Source: Rotaria socialis
Lineage: Eukaryota; Rotifera; Eurotatoria; Philodinida; Philodinidae
Assembly (NCBI GenBank): GCA_905331475.1
Contig: CAJNYU010002703.1
Span: 1-64,000 of the forward strand
Direction: 5' to 3'
DNA length: 64,000 nucleotides
Each line of letters starts with the position of its first letter. Position 1 is the stretch's first letter. This document shows positions 33,963 to 45,399 of this stretch, piece by piece. The position numbers and the translations under genes were made by a program. A model generated the notes under the pieces. That model had not been told where the DNA came from. It saw only the letters and a list, made by a program, of their open reading frames with translations, and did not search any database.

Positions 33963-34430
33963 ACTGGCCACGCTAACCGTCGTGAACGATCCAGAATATT
34001 TTTGTATTCATCACGTTCAAAACCTTTGTCAAAAATAAATTAGGCGCTTGACTTCACAAAATCTATTTAGGTGCCAATGAAAGTAAAGACTATGCATAGA
34101 AAACATCACATAAGAAAATTGTTGAACTTGAGTCTGAATTTTCTGTAAAAGAATAATTATGATGAACGATAACAATACTGAGTAGGAAAAAAATGATAAG
34201 TTCAAAACAAAACTACTTAATGATTGAAAATGGTTTTGTTGCCAGGCAGTTTTAAAATAGAAGAAAGAAAATTCTCTGCTACTTTATTATATGTCAGTGC
34301 AAAACGATTTTTCTAATGAAGCATTTGTCCTAGGAAAACAGAGAATATAATTTGCTTCCAATAGTTGGACTTACTACTGTTTTATTTCTTCGCATCTCCT
34401 TATCTATATTACGATTTGTTTACATTATAG
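33963..34430. other. Gap before the LRR gene
   Basis: Nothing recognised. The true 5' exon of the LRR gene may lie here, but no start codon in the right frame was found. Confidence 0.35.
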
Positions 34431-37197
34431 TGGTAGAGTCATCAACACAACAAGAACCAGAATATAACAACGATTCTTCAAATGGCGAGGTCAATGTGGA
34501 AGAACTTATTGCTAAAAATGGTGATTCACCGACGCTGAATCTATCTGCACAAGGAATTACTGATCAGAATCTGAATATTGTGGTCAATGCGTTAGGAAAT
34601 AATACGGTGAGAGTATAATAATGTATTATAAAAATTGATTAGGTAGACAACTGTAGATATGTAGCTTATCTACTAGTCTTCATGACTCTCTCGATACATC
34701 TTAGTATAGATTTTGCCACATTTTGAAAAATATTTCGATCATATATCATGTCGTTGGTCTGCTGTCTTGGACTAGTTCGTTCTTTTGCGGGGACTCACCG
34801 GGGAGTTGTCTGGGGAAAATGGATAAAATATTTTATTACTAATAAATTCTTCTTAATTTTTTAAAATTTTAAAAAAATTAAAAATTTTCTTTTTCATTCT
34901 AAAAAATCTGATCAATTCTCCCCAGAGAAATCCCGGGGGAGAGTGGATTAGGGTCTCACCCAATTCTGTACATCTTTGTGGCTAGAAATGAACTTTTGAA
35001 AGTTTTCGAAATGTCATCGTGCTAACAAGTTGAATTTTCAATCATTAAAATACAGCAGATGGTGTTATAAACATACTAGCCAGGAAAAGCTCAGTCTCAC
35101 ATAAAATGACAGGCAAATCTGTACGAACACCTCAATTTAAATATAAGTATGCTAGGGAAAACAGTTCAGGTTGAATTCGCGACTCGTGATTCTTCGAAAC
35201 ATAATATTTGCGAACGATAACTTTGATAACACTAATACTCAAATTCCATCAACATTCTTATGTTCTCTTTTTTTATACAGACAATTAAAACTCTCGAACT
35301 CGTTTCCAATTCGATCAGCGCTGCAGGAATTAAACTACTGGCTGATGCTTTAAAAACTAATTCGGTGAAATTTATTCTCTCGTTATTTTGTTGATTTTTA
35401 TCATTGCTTCTGCGCACAGACACTGACAACACTCGATCTCAGCAATACTGGTATCACAGACGAGTCAGCTCAACATCTTGCTGATGTTTTACGAAATAAT
35501 ACGGTAAGCTTGCATGTTTTTTAATTTTTCTTAACTATTCCTGATACGCTTTTCATAAAGACACTTTCTACGCTTCGACTTTTCAGTAATAGCATTGGAG
35601 TCCAAGGAGCCAAACATCTCGCCGATAGTTTAAGAGAAAACACGGTGAATTTTATGCTCTCATCATCTTTTCCATTTCTATCTTGGATTTTTTCATAGAC
35701 ACTCACTTTAATCGATCTTGGATTGAATCAAATGGGAAGCGAAGGATCACAATACTTCGGAGATGCTTTACGGAATAACACGGTGAATTCCTTTCTCGCT
35801 TTATCTTTGCCATATTCATTGCTAATTTTTTACATAGGGTCTTAAAGAATTTAATATTCAAGCCAATGAATTAGGAGATGACGGAACTGAACATATAGCT
35901 AACGCTTTACAACATAATACGGTAAACATCTTAGCTCTTTCATTTTCTTGATTTCTATTTTTCTATTTTTCTATAGACGCTTACATCGCTCGGTATCTTT
36001 TGCAATCAAATCGGTGAAAAAGGAGCACAACATATAGGTGATGCTTTAAAAAATAACAAGGTGAACCTCTTTCGCTTTTCAACTCTCTGATGTCTTCCTC
36101 GTATTTTTCGCACAGACACTTACAACACTTGAACTCCGTGACAATACTATCGGAGACAAAGGAACTCAGCATTTGGCTGACGCTTTACAATACAATACGG
36201 TAAGTTTCCATCTGCATTCATGTCCTTCATTTCTGCACGTACTGTAACGCATAGACTCTAACCACGCTTCAGCTCGATACTAATGGTATCGGTGACGAAG
36301 GTATTCAATATCTGACTGAAGCGTTACAAAAAAACAAGGTAAATCTTTCTCTTTGGACATTAAAATCAGAGATGCTTTTACTTGTTTACACAGACACTCA
36401 CTTCACTTAGTCTCAGTTCCAACAAATTGGGATACGAAGCGCTCAACCTTCTCATCACTGCTTTGGAGAAGAATGCTGTGAATTCATCTTTCTTGTTTCC
36501 TATCATTTTTATTTTCATTTCTTCATACAGGCACTCACATCAATCAGTCTCTCAAGTAATGAGTTGGGACCTGAAGCCTGTCAACATCTAGTTGATGCTC
36601 TAGGAAACAATACGGTAATTTTATTTTTCTCTTCATTTCTCTGATTTTCATGGAGACTTCTTTAAAAAGACACTCACTACACTCGATCTTGGTTGGAATA
36701 GAATTGGAAACGACGGAGCCGAATATTTGGCTAATGTTTTGAGCAAAAATACGGTGATATTTAGTTGCCATCCGTTTTTCTTATTAATTTTGAAAATTTC
36801 TTCATATAGACGCTTAATAAACTCGACCTTTCGTATAATTCAATTGGAGATGAAGGAGTTCAACATCTAGCTAATGCTTTACGAAAGAACACGGTAAACT
36901 TCTTTCTCTCGTCATTATTCTTAATTTCATCGTTCTGCTTGCATATAGGGTCTCAAGGAACTCAATCTTTCGGGCAATCGAATCAACAACGTAGGGGTCA
37001 AACATTTAGCTGATGCTGTTCAAAAAAATACGGTAAATCGCATTGTCTACTCAACTTCTATATATTCATTAGCATTTTTCATACAGACACTGACCACACT
37101 TGTGCTTATATCAAATAGCTGCGGAAGCGAACTTGATTCATCTGCCATGAAACTTTTTCAGAAAAATACTGCATTGGAAGTTAAGATGTCGTGGTAA
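34431..37197 (+). CDS. RI/NLRC3-type leucine-rich-repeat protein with one repeat per exon
   Basis: Exon 1 (to 34606; start unresolved) encodes an acidic leader and a first LRR (LNLSAQGITDQNL). After a 674-bp intron come 14 exons starting at 35281, 35420, 35561, 35699, 35838, 35977, 36116, 36255, 36394, 36531, 36670, 36810, 36949 and 37087. The first 13 are each exactly 84 bp, phase 0, and encode one 28-residue ribonuclease-inhibitor-type repeat (TLTTLELRDNTIGDKG, then QHLADALQYNT). Most end in ACG before the donor, and introns are about 54 bp. The last exon ends KMSW-like at a stop at 37195-37197. No NACHT or other effector domain is seen. It probably serves as a protein-binding solenoid. A hydrophobic stretch upstream of exon 1 in the same frame could be a membrane anchor but lacks an ATG. 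Confidence 0.8.
34776..34951. mobile_element. GC-capped foldback element, copy 1 (in intron 1 of the LRR gene)
   Basis: Starts TTCGTTCTTTTGCGGGGACT and ends AGAAATCCCGGGGGAGAGT, with inverted GACTCMCCGGGGAG-like ends around an A/T-rich core (ATTACTAATAAATTCTTCTT). A sister copy lies at 37664-37905. Confidence 0.65.
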
Positions 37198-37663
37198 TCG
37201 CTGACAAAAATAACACTGACTGATAAAAAAGAAGGCCTTAGTTTAGAGATTTTCTTTTCAAAATTACTTTTTTTGAAAAATATATTATTCATACTCAAGC
37301 ATAATTTTCAATTGGCTAGTCTTCATTTGAAATTAATTCGCATTAAAAGTTTAGCATTGAGGTGTTTTGATGGGCGTGAGCTAACGTTTGAATAGTCTTC
37401 ACCCACAACCACACCACCCATCAAAATTCTGAACGAAGAAAAGAAACTTTACCGATAAGCGAAAGTTCTTTCTCTAGTTTAAAGTATAGAGAATTATTGG
37501 ATCCTATTTTACGGGCATATTGTCAACAAATAAAATATATTATCATCAATAGCTCATCATTCATTTTACTATTGCTAAACGATATGAAACTAGATGTATC
37601 TACAAATGAAAGCTGCGATATAATTGTTTTTCAATAAAACTATATGTTGCTAACGAGTACGTG
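37198..37663. other. 3' flank of the LRR gene
   Basis: AT-rich, no gene seen. Confidence 0.35.
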
Positions 37664-37905
37664 GTCGCCCTAGTCAACTCTCCCTAGAAGAATCCCCAGG
37701 GAGTCCCTAGGGATTTCGTTCTTTTGCGGGGACTCCCCGGGGAGTTATCTGGTCAAAATCGATGAAATATCTAATTACTAATAAATTCTTCTTAATTTTT
37801 TAAAAATTAAAAAAATTAAAAAGTTTTTTTTTTATTTTAAAAAATTTCATCAATTCTCCTCAGAGAAATCCCCGGGGAGTCGTTGGGGGAGAGTCGATTA
37901 GAGAT
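37664..37905. mobile_element. GC-capped foldback element, copy 2
   Basis: The core 37716-37900 matches copy 1 nearly base for base, including the ATTACTAATAAATTCTTCTT segment. The ends GACTCCCCGGGGAGTT and AAATCCCCGGGGAGTC are inverted repeats that continue into GATGAAAT/ATTTCATC. An extra outer part (CTCCCTAGAAGAATCCCCAG) extends it to the left. No coding capacity. Confidence 0.7.
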
Positions 37906-37940
37906 TGTTTCTGCCACATCTTGGTTGCTGAACATTAAGT

Positions 37941-38060
37941 ACCCAGGTCAAACAATCAGACAGTAAGATCCTCTACGATCGTACCTCTGATCTTACAATA
38001 TTATATAAGATCAGAGGTACGATCGTAGAAGATCTTACTGTCTGATTGTTTGATCTGGGT
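37941..38060. repeat. 120-bp near-perfect palindrome
   Basis: Two 55-bp arms differ at only two positions around a 10-base centre (CAATATTATA). Arm words include CAATCAGACAGTAAGATC and the self-complementary TACGATCGTA. It would extrude as a long hairpin. A shortened derivative lies at 54443-54523. Confidence 0.85.
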
Positions 38061-39339
38061 ATGATAGTTTCTCTGCAGCAAATACTCAAGTATTTTATTG
38101 CGTTCATCCGTTACTTAAATATTGAAAAGAAAGATGCAATATACTGCATAGTTTCCATTGATGTTAACCGTCATATTGACGGTGCAACTGTATTCAAGTC
38201 TTTATTGTCAACTCATCAGTTTAATTCACAGGAAGAGACAACAAAACTTGATCATGGCTTATGATGCCATAGATTTTGATCTTGAAAATAGCAGTTCAAA
38301 ACCGTAACCTAAAGTTAAATGCAATAAAAATAAAAGATAATGCTATATAGTTACAGTTTATATACTTTGACTTTAAATGAAACAAAACAAAAGCGCAACT
38401 ATAACTGTTAAATATGATAGGTCATGTTATTGTACCATACATGTCAAGTATTCAGTTAAATAATTTGGCATAAGTATCCCAATTCAGATCGTATGAAGCG
38501 GTCTGAATGAGACAGTAAATGGATACCATACAAGGTATCCAAAGCTGTTCCTACGATTTGACTGATGTTATGACTATAGATATCCCGTAATAGTAGTATA
38601 TAATCGACAATTCCATAATACATTTCATTGAATACTGTCAAGTAAACAATGATAGATAGTTTCTGTCAAATTTGATGTCAAAAAAAACATTTGATTCTTA
38701 CAGGTACTTGACTCAACAGTTAGAATGAGCTCTGTAGAGAGTAAAAATATTTAATTCTTAAAATATTGTGCCAACGACACATCATAGCTTAGTTTTGGTC
38801 TTTTCTTTCGAAACCTAGAAAAAAACGGTGTGATCAAAGCAATAATATCCTATATTGTTCAATAACTATGCCAAATTATATGCAACAACTGAAACCAAGT
38901 ACGCATAACGCAGCTAACTGATTATAACAAGGCTCTCCTGTCGATCGCTGATTCATCAAAAACAATTTAGAAAATTCTTTTTTCAATACAGTCCCGTCTA
39001 TGAATTCTACGTCTTATTGTATCCGCTCATCGTACAGTCTCTCTCTTCACGCTAAAGACGAATTATGCAAATTAAAAAAACACCTATCTGTATACATCAC
39101 TTTTGCTACAGTCAAAGATTTGTTCTGTTGAAATTTTTTTCTCCAAACATGTATCATGAGCGAACCGATTTGAATCATGCTAGATATTTTGTATGCAAAA
39201 TTGTACTGCTATATAAGCTATCAAAATTTAGTCTATAGTGTATGAAATTCGTTGAATATATCCCGATAATGGTTGATACATTATTCAATAAGGCATTGCA
39301 TACGCAGCATTTATATTTGTTGTAAATTAGTTCCTACAG
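38061..39339. other. Intergenic stretch
   Basis: No gene is supported. A 72-codon frame (38046-38264) begins inside the palindrome and is weak. Confidence 0.35.
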
Positions 39340-39451
39340 GCGTCGCTGGTTATGGACAGAAAACGTCTGGTATTCGATGGACATAATCGGCTTGTTGCGT
39401 GCTTATAATGTCATTGGCGAAGCATTCGGTTCGTTTGATGGGTGCCAATAG
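39340..39451 (+). pseudogene. Orphan coding-like exon
   Basis: After a TTCCTACAG acceptor, the frame RRWLWTENVWYSMDIIGLLR, then AYNVIGEAFGSFDGCQ and a stop, has strongly protein-like composition. No partner exon was found nearby. It may be the last exon of a lost gene. No family is recognised. Confidence 0.25.
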
Positions 39452-39651
39452 TAGCTTATGATTGACAGCATTGCGCTCATGAGTAGGCGCACCTTACCCA
39501 TAACTATTTATTGTTGATAAATTTCTATCGAAAAAATAATATTGTATTCTTAATTTTGCCATGCCTACTTAATAATATATGATATATTTATTGAGTTTGT
39601 AATTTAATTAGATAATGACAAAATAATTATAAATATAATCATCAAATAAAA

Positions 39652-42118
39652 ATGGAAACAACTGCAACATATTCACTTGAAGAATGTATTAATCATATAG
39701 GCCTAGGAAAATATCAATGGCGTTTAATTACAATCCTGGGATTTTGTTCAATGGCTGACGCTGTGGAAATGATGCTCTTAGCTATTTTAGGGCCAGCAAT
39801 TACTTGTTATTGGCCTGATGTGACAAAAATTCAAATGGCAGCATTAACTACTGTAAACGTTCACAATAGTATTCTATGAACGTATCATTATTGTTACTTT
39901 GTAGGGTGTCTTTGCTGGTATGATGGTTGGCGCATTTACATTTGGTATTATAGCTGATAAATACGGTCGCAGACGAGTAATTGTTCTAAGCGCAGTTTTA
40001 AATACTTTATTTGGAGTATTTACAGCAGTCGCGCCGAGTTATTATTGGATATTGATCGCAAGAATTCTTGTGGGATTTGCTCTATCAGGGGCTTCTCAAG
40101 GGTACGTGATAAATAAAAAACAAAATTTTATAACCGTTATTTGAAATCAAACTAAAAAGCACGATAGTCTTACTTAGACCATCAAATACAGACTAATCAT
40201 CTAGATGTAGATACTTTCCTATTGAATTTATTTGACAAATAATAAAATTAATTCAAAACAATTTTGCCTATTAGCATATAAATATTATTTTCTTAATAAT
40301 CGATTTTATGGCTAATGTTTTGATTGCTCAATATTGATAAATACTGAGATATTTCATGTATTTATTTTTAGTTCAACATTAATGCTTGAATATTTACCGT
40401 CGGCAACTCGTGCAACGCTCATTATCGTTGTTGAGCTATTTTGGTCATTAGGTAGTATATTTGAATATGTTTTGGGTATGATTATCGTTCCATTATATGG
40501 ATGGCGTGTGTTAACAATTCTTTCTGCTTTACCAATATCAATTGTTGCTGTTTGTATGTATGTAAGTATTCCATTAGTCTCTTTAATTATTCAAAAGATT
40601 AATTTTTTTCTCTAAAGTTCGTACCTGAATCACCACGTTATTTCGTTGCTAGTGGTCGTCCAGAAAAAGCTGAACATATTTTAAAAGCAATAGCATTAAC
40701 AAATAAGCGTTCTTTGCCACCTGGAAAACTTCAAGATGTCCATGCTCAGGTTAGTTTAAAGACGCGACAATTCCAAATAATATTAAAATGTTTCTTTTCT
40801 CCTGTCATATTAGGAAGAATGTGGTTCACTAAAAAATTTGTTTCATGTGAATTATAAGCGCACATCGTTTCTACTTTCATTTATGTGGATGACAGTAGCT
40901 ATGAGTTATTATGGTTTAATCTTAATCAATACGTCGATCATGACATTACTTGACGATGCGCATCACTCAATAGGGAATACGAGTACTATTAAACCTAACG
41001 AATGCAAAATGTTAACCACTGAAGATTATCAGTCATTAATATTTACAACATTTGGTGAAATGTTAGGTATACCATTATTATTATTACTTCTTTCAAAATT
41101 TGGTCGTCGTGTCGTCTGTTGTATAAATTTCTCATGTGCATCATTTTGTTTTTTATCATTTCTATTTATTTCTCACACGAAGCCATGGGTAATCAATGCG
41201 ATTACATTTTCAGCACGAATGTTTATTAGTTCACAATTCAGTTTAATGTATCTCTATACGATGGAAGTTTATCCGACAGTTATTCGCGCTATTGCCGTTG
41301 GATGTGCATCGTCTATGTCAAGAATTGGTGCTATGATAACGCCATTTTTAGCGCAAGTTTTAATTAAACACACATTTAGTGGAACTATTGCGATTTATGC
41401 TATAACCACAGCTATGGCAGCTATATGTGCTGTTCTATTACCAATAGAAACTAGAGGACGTGAACTGAAAGTAAGATTTTTTCTTTTACGTTTCTGACCA
41501 ACGTACAAATGGCCAGAAGAAAGATTTCTACTGGATATAAACCATCTGAAACAAGATAATATTTATTCAGAAAATTCACGAGTTTCCTGCAGGATCCAAA
41601 TATGAGTTCGAATTCATAGTAGATTTAGTGAATATATCAGTCCTATCGCTTGTGTTACCAATTCATAAGTGAAAAACGATCTAAAAACAATTTAGTAGAT
41701 ACCCTCAAACTTGACGACGGCGACGGAGGGAGAACATGTATTTATCTTGTAGGAGACAACTTCATTGGTATCCAGATCAACAGGCCAACGAAGGATTAAG
41801 TCTCGAAAGAGTTAAATGCCGTTTTTGGGTATTTTAGTGATTTGCTATTTGTTGGTGATGCTCTATCGATATTTTTCTTTTTCTTGCTAAATCGATGATT
41901 ATACTCGAGAATTTGATTTTTAATTTTTGTATATTTACTTTTAGCAAGCCACGTCGGATCGAGCTAATTCATCAACAGTACCTGTAGATACTACTGTAGA
42001 TCCTTGGGCAGCAGCTGTTGATAATTTAGCATCGCTCATGCATATAAATGGTAGTGTTATAAATGAAGGATATCAACCGTTAATACAAGACAATCTCAGT
42101 GATGAAGAACTGTCATAA
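39652..42118 (+). CDS. SVOP/SV2-like major facilitator transporter
   Basis: Six exons (39652-39852, 39905-40101, 40372-40561, 40618-40749, 40814-41470, 41945-42118) join in frame to about 516 aa. The N-terminus YSLEECINHIGLGKYQWRL and ADAVEMMLLAILGPA are typical of synaptic-vesicle-2-related proteins. The MFS motif ADKYGRRRVIVL follows TM2, and MLEYLPSATRA, VPESPRYFVASGRPEKAE and PIETRGREL mark the central loop and C-terminal half. Twelve membrane segments are expected: two to three per early exon and six in the 219-codon exon. SVOP-like proteins transport organic ions or sugars in many animals; the substrate here is unknown. The tail after RGREL is acidic (DNLSDEELS). The last intron is 474 bp; the others are 52-270 bp. 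A complete gene. Confidence 0.85.
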
Positions 42119-43298
42119 AATTCCAATAATTGTTATTTTTTGATTTTTTAACGTTATTCTTTTTCGACCGGTTGCTAAAAAAATTACAATTTTATTAATC
42201 AAATTATTTTTTCTTCTGATTCTCATTGAGGTGGGTTATTATCGTTGACATGATAAGCGTCTTCATTATTCTGAATATCATCGGTTGTTACATATCATAG
42301 ATGTTCCATTTTGTTTTGCTATTGTGGATTAACCAGGAAAATCCACTTCAAATTGGACATACGACATTTAGTAGAATCCTGTGAAATGTAAGCCATTGCC
42401 TACAAGTCTCATATCTTTTAAAATGACCTGAAAACTTCATTCTTGAGTTATTAAATTTTTAAAATACGATTCTACACCAGAAAATAAGTCAAAAACACAA
42501 CTTTTTTCAACATTCGTTATCTATAGAACAAAAGATCTTTTTCACATGGAAACAACTGCGAGAGCTATTTATAACTAAAAATTGTGTAATTCGTTCTTTT
42601 TGTCTAAACCTTATCAAGAGCACAAGTCGTCTATTGCAACGATCATGAATTGACAACAATAGAGCATGTTTAGAGTATAATGGCCAATTCATAGTCTCGC
42701 TACAAATTCATTAAAATTAAATATTGTACAAAATATTTGAATTACATCGTATGACGTAATATAAATTGAACACAAGCAATATGAGAGATCTACATTTTTC
42801 TCGGTTCTGACAGAAAAATTAGAAAAGATAAGATTTCTCTCAGTTACAATCGCTTAAACAATATAATAGCCTTGCTTCGTCAAGGCCGTTTAATTGTGAA
42901 AGGGAAAAACAACATATATCTTCATAATAACAAAAATATTTACCTTTCGTTATCTTGAAAAAACAGCATTAGACGCTCCAATATTTTCTTGAGGCGACGT
43001 AAGATTAAGAGGTCAAAAACTCTTCATATCTTTTGAATGCATGATAATGGTGTCAAGAAATATAAAACCAAACTTTAAAACTATAGAAATAATTAATACA
43101 TATAAATCATCGGACAATATGTACTAACGAATCGAGTCATTTTTTTCTTATTTGCGTATTTTGCAAAATCCGTTTTCTAAATATTATTAATTGAAAACTC
43201 AGACAAGCTAACTACTTTCAGATCCCTCTACTCGAACAGCTTTCTATTCAATTGTAGAGAGCGAGAGAGAGATCAATCGTTGAAATTTACGCGTTTTT
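42119..43298. other. Intergenic stretch
   Basis: No gene seen on either strand; AT-rich, between two convergent genes. Confidence 0.4.
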
Positions 43299-44375
43299 TT
43301 ATTGCGATTGGTAATCAAAAATTGGTTTTACAGCAAGTTGCGCATTATAAATATGTAATACATCGTGTGCAATCTTTCTGACGTCTACAGTCGGTCGATT
43401 CATATTAGTAAAAAGAAAAACGGTTCGCTCATCTTCTGGAACACGAACGATCATCGTTCGAAATCCCTGCCACGATCCACCATGCTCAATAATCCGCATT
43501 CCATTAATTGCTTCCAATAGCGACCAACCAAAACCATATTCATACGTTATATTACCATTTAATTTAACGGGACTCCACATTTCATCAAAACTGGCTTGTC
43601 TCTTGAGTAATACATCGCTGTAGAGAGCTTCATCCCATTTAACCATATCATAAATGTTGAAATAGAAACTACCATCAGCCATCGTATTGAATATGGGCGA
43701 CACCCATGGCTGATTTATGATGTGATCATCGATGAACACGTATCCAGAAGCACGGTTCGGAATGATGCTTGTTTCATTTATAATTCGTGCAGTTTTCATT
43801 CCAAGAGGACGAAAAATATGTTCGTGAATAAAATTAGCATAGCTTTGATTTGTTACACGCTGAATTAAGAATCCCAACATTATATATCCGAAGTTACTAT
43901 AAGAAAATTGTTGGCCTGGCTGATAGATGAGTGTAGTACTTTTTATTATGTTGTAAACATCGTCCTCAGTATAAGCTTGCTGGAAGTTTAAATCGGGAGA
44001 ATATGAAACCATTCCTGAAGTATGCGTTAGAAGATTTCGAATGGTAATATTCGCCCATTCGATCGGTGCGTCATGGAAATATTTTTGAATTTTATCGTCC
44101 AATTGAAGTTTTTCATGTTCAACGAGCATCATGATAGCCATCGAAGTAAATTGTTTTCCTACGGAACCGGACTGAAACATTGTTTCAAGTTTGACAGGTA
44201 CTTCATGTTCGAGATTTGAATAACCATAAACCTTACTAAAAATGATTTCTCCTCGTCGAAAAACACCCAGAGCAACACCGGGTATCTTCTGTGTTTTCAT
44301 CGCGGTATTGATTACTTCATCAATCATAAATTCAATTGCATGATCTTGCTCTAAAATAATTTACAGGGTGCTCAA
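43299..44375 (-). CDS. Serine beta-lactamase-like hydrolase (class C / PBP-type)
   Basis: The catalytic exon is 44375-43299, opening at a TTTTAG acceptor. Read from MIDEV it is 342 aa. It shows SxxK as SVGK (about residue 54 from MIDEV), the YxN-type YSNFGY (about 142) and HGG (about 281) in place of KTG. That is the triad pattern of class C beta-lactamases, esterases and LACTB-like proteins. LLTHTSGM and PGQQFSYSN are further family words. It would hydrolyse an ester or amide through an acyl-serine; the natural substrate is unknown and nothing points to antibiotic resistance. Two upstream minus-strand exons probably belong to it. One is 44788-44662, with a signal-peptide-like LFRILLLAIILLAI. 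The other is 44610-44513, with ERIKWVHQSEQTNIRLESEL. The join to the catalytic exon was not resolved. The bacterial-type core in one exon suggests transfer. Confidence 0.75.
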
Positions 44376-44788
44376 TAGATAACACTTCTATTAAAACAAA
44401 CATCAAATATCTCAGCATCGACTCAATTAGATCTTTTGGTCTTCTAGTTAGTTGCCGAAATTCATTCGAATTCTTGGTTTTCATAGTTATCTAAGAGGAC
44501 TGTAAAAAAAAGCTACAATTGTAAATTTTCGAATTTTGCAACATGAGCTAATTCTGATTCTAAACGGATATTAGTCTGTTCCGACTGGTGAACCCATTTT
44601 ATTCTTTCATCTGGATTTTACGAAGTCAAATAAATGAAAGTTGAGAATTATACTATCTTACTAGTTGATTTAATTGTTTGAGATGCGTGATGTTTGCTTC
44701 CATTGATAGCATCAATAGCTAATAAAATTATAGCCAATAGTAAAATTCTAAACAAGTAAATCTGGATAGGTTGCTCATTTGTGAAGGA

Positions 44789-45399
44789 CTAAAAAATTTT
44801 ACCTGTGCGTGTCCTTTATCATCGTCTCCTATATCATTATGATAATCTGAAGCGAATATAGGAATCACTCCTTTTTATTTTTTTCTAGCTTGAACTTTAA
44901 AAGAGATTACATCGAGCTGCTATAATTTTTCTTGATATTTACCGAAGAAAACTAACAGAGGCAAATACAATAAAATTATCCGCGAATCATTTACAATAAT
45001 TGTACGTGTGCAAAGTAATCTTATTTCGCTCTGCAAACATGAACCGTAGAGCTAAGATGAAATTCAATATTTAATTGAAATTCGTTTTTCCAAAACATGT
45101 AATTTCTTTTATTTAAAACAATCAAACACAGTCTGCAACAGAAAATCATGGTATATAATGTGAAATAAAGCATTTCATTCTGACGCATAGATATTGACTG
45201 GCATAACCAATGGCCATTACGTGTGTACAGTGAGTTCGAATGTTGATGACGACCAATAGCTTGATCAATGCATCTCATGATGTGCATTCAAGTTCAGAAT
45301 AACAGTATCCAAATCATATGTTGTTTTTATTAAGAAGTAATTTCATATAATTATTGACATTGATAACTTCAGATCTGGTTCAATTAAATACAATATCGA
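44789..45399. other. Gap between the hydrolase and the G-alpha-like gene
   Basis: Nothing supported. The frame at 45021-45287 has no recognised similarity. Confidence 0.3.

Noticed and set aside
38046..38264. 72-codon frame starting inside the palindrome
   Set aside because: Lacks an ATG start and depends on repeat sequence.
45021..45287. 88-codon minus-strand frame
   Set aside because: No recognised similarity; lies beyond the last exon of the G-alpha-like gene.
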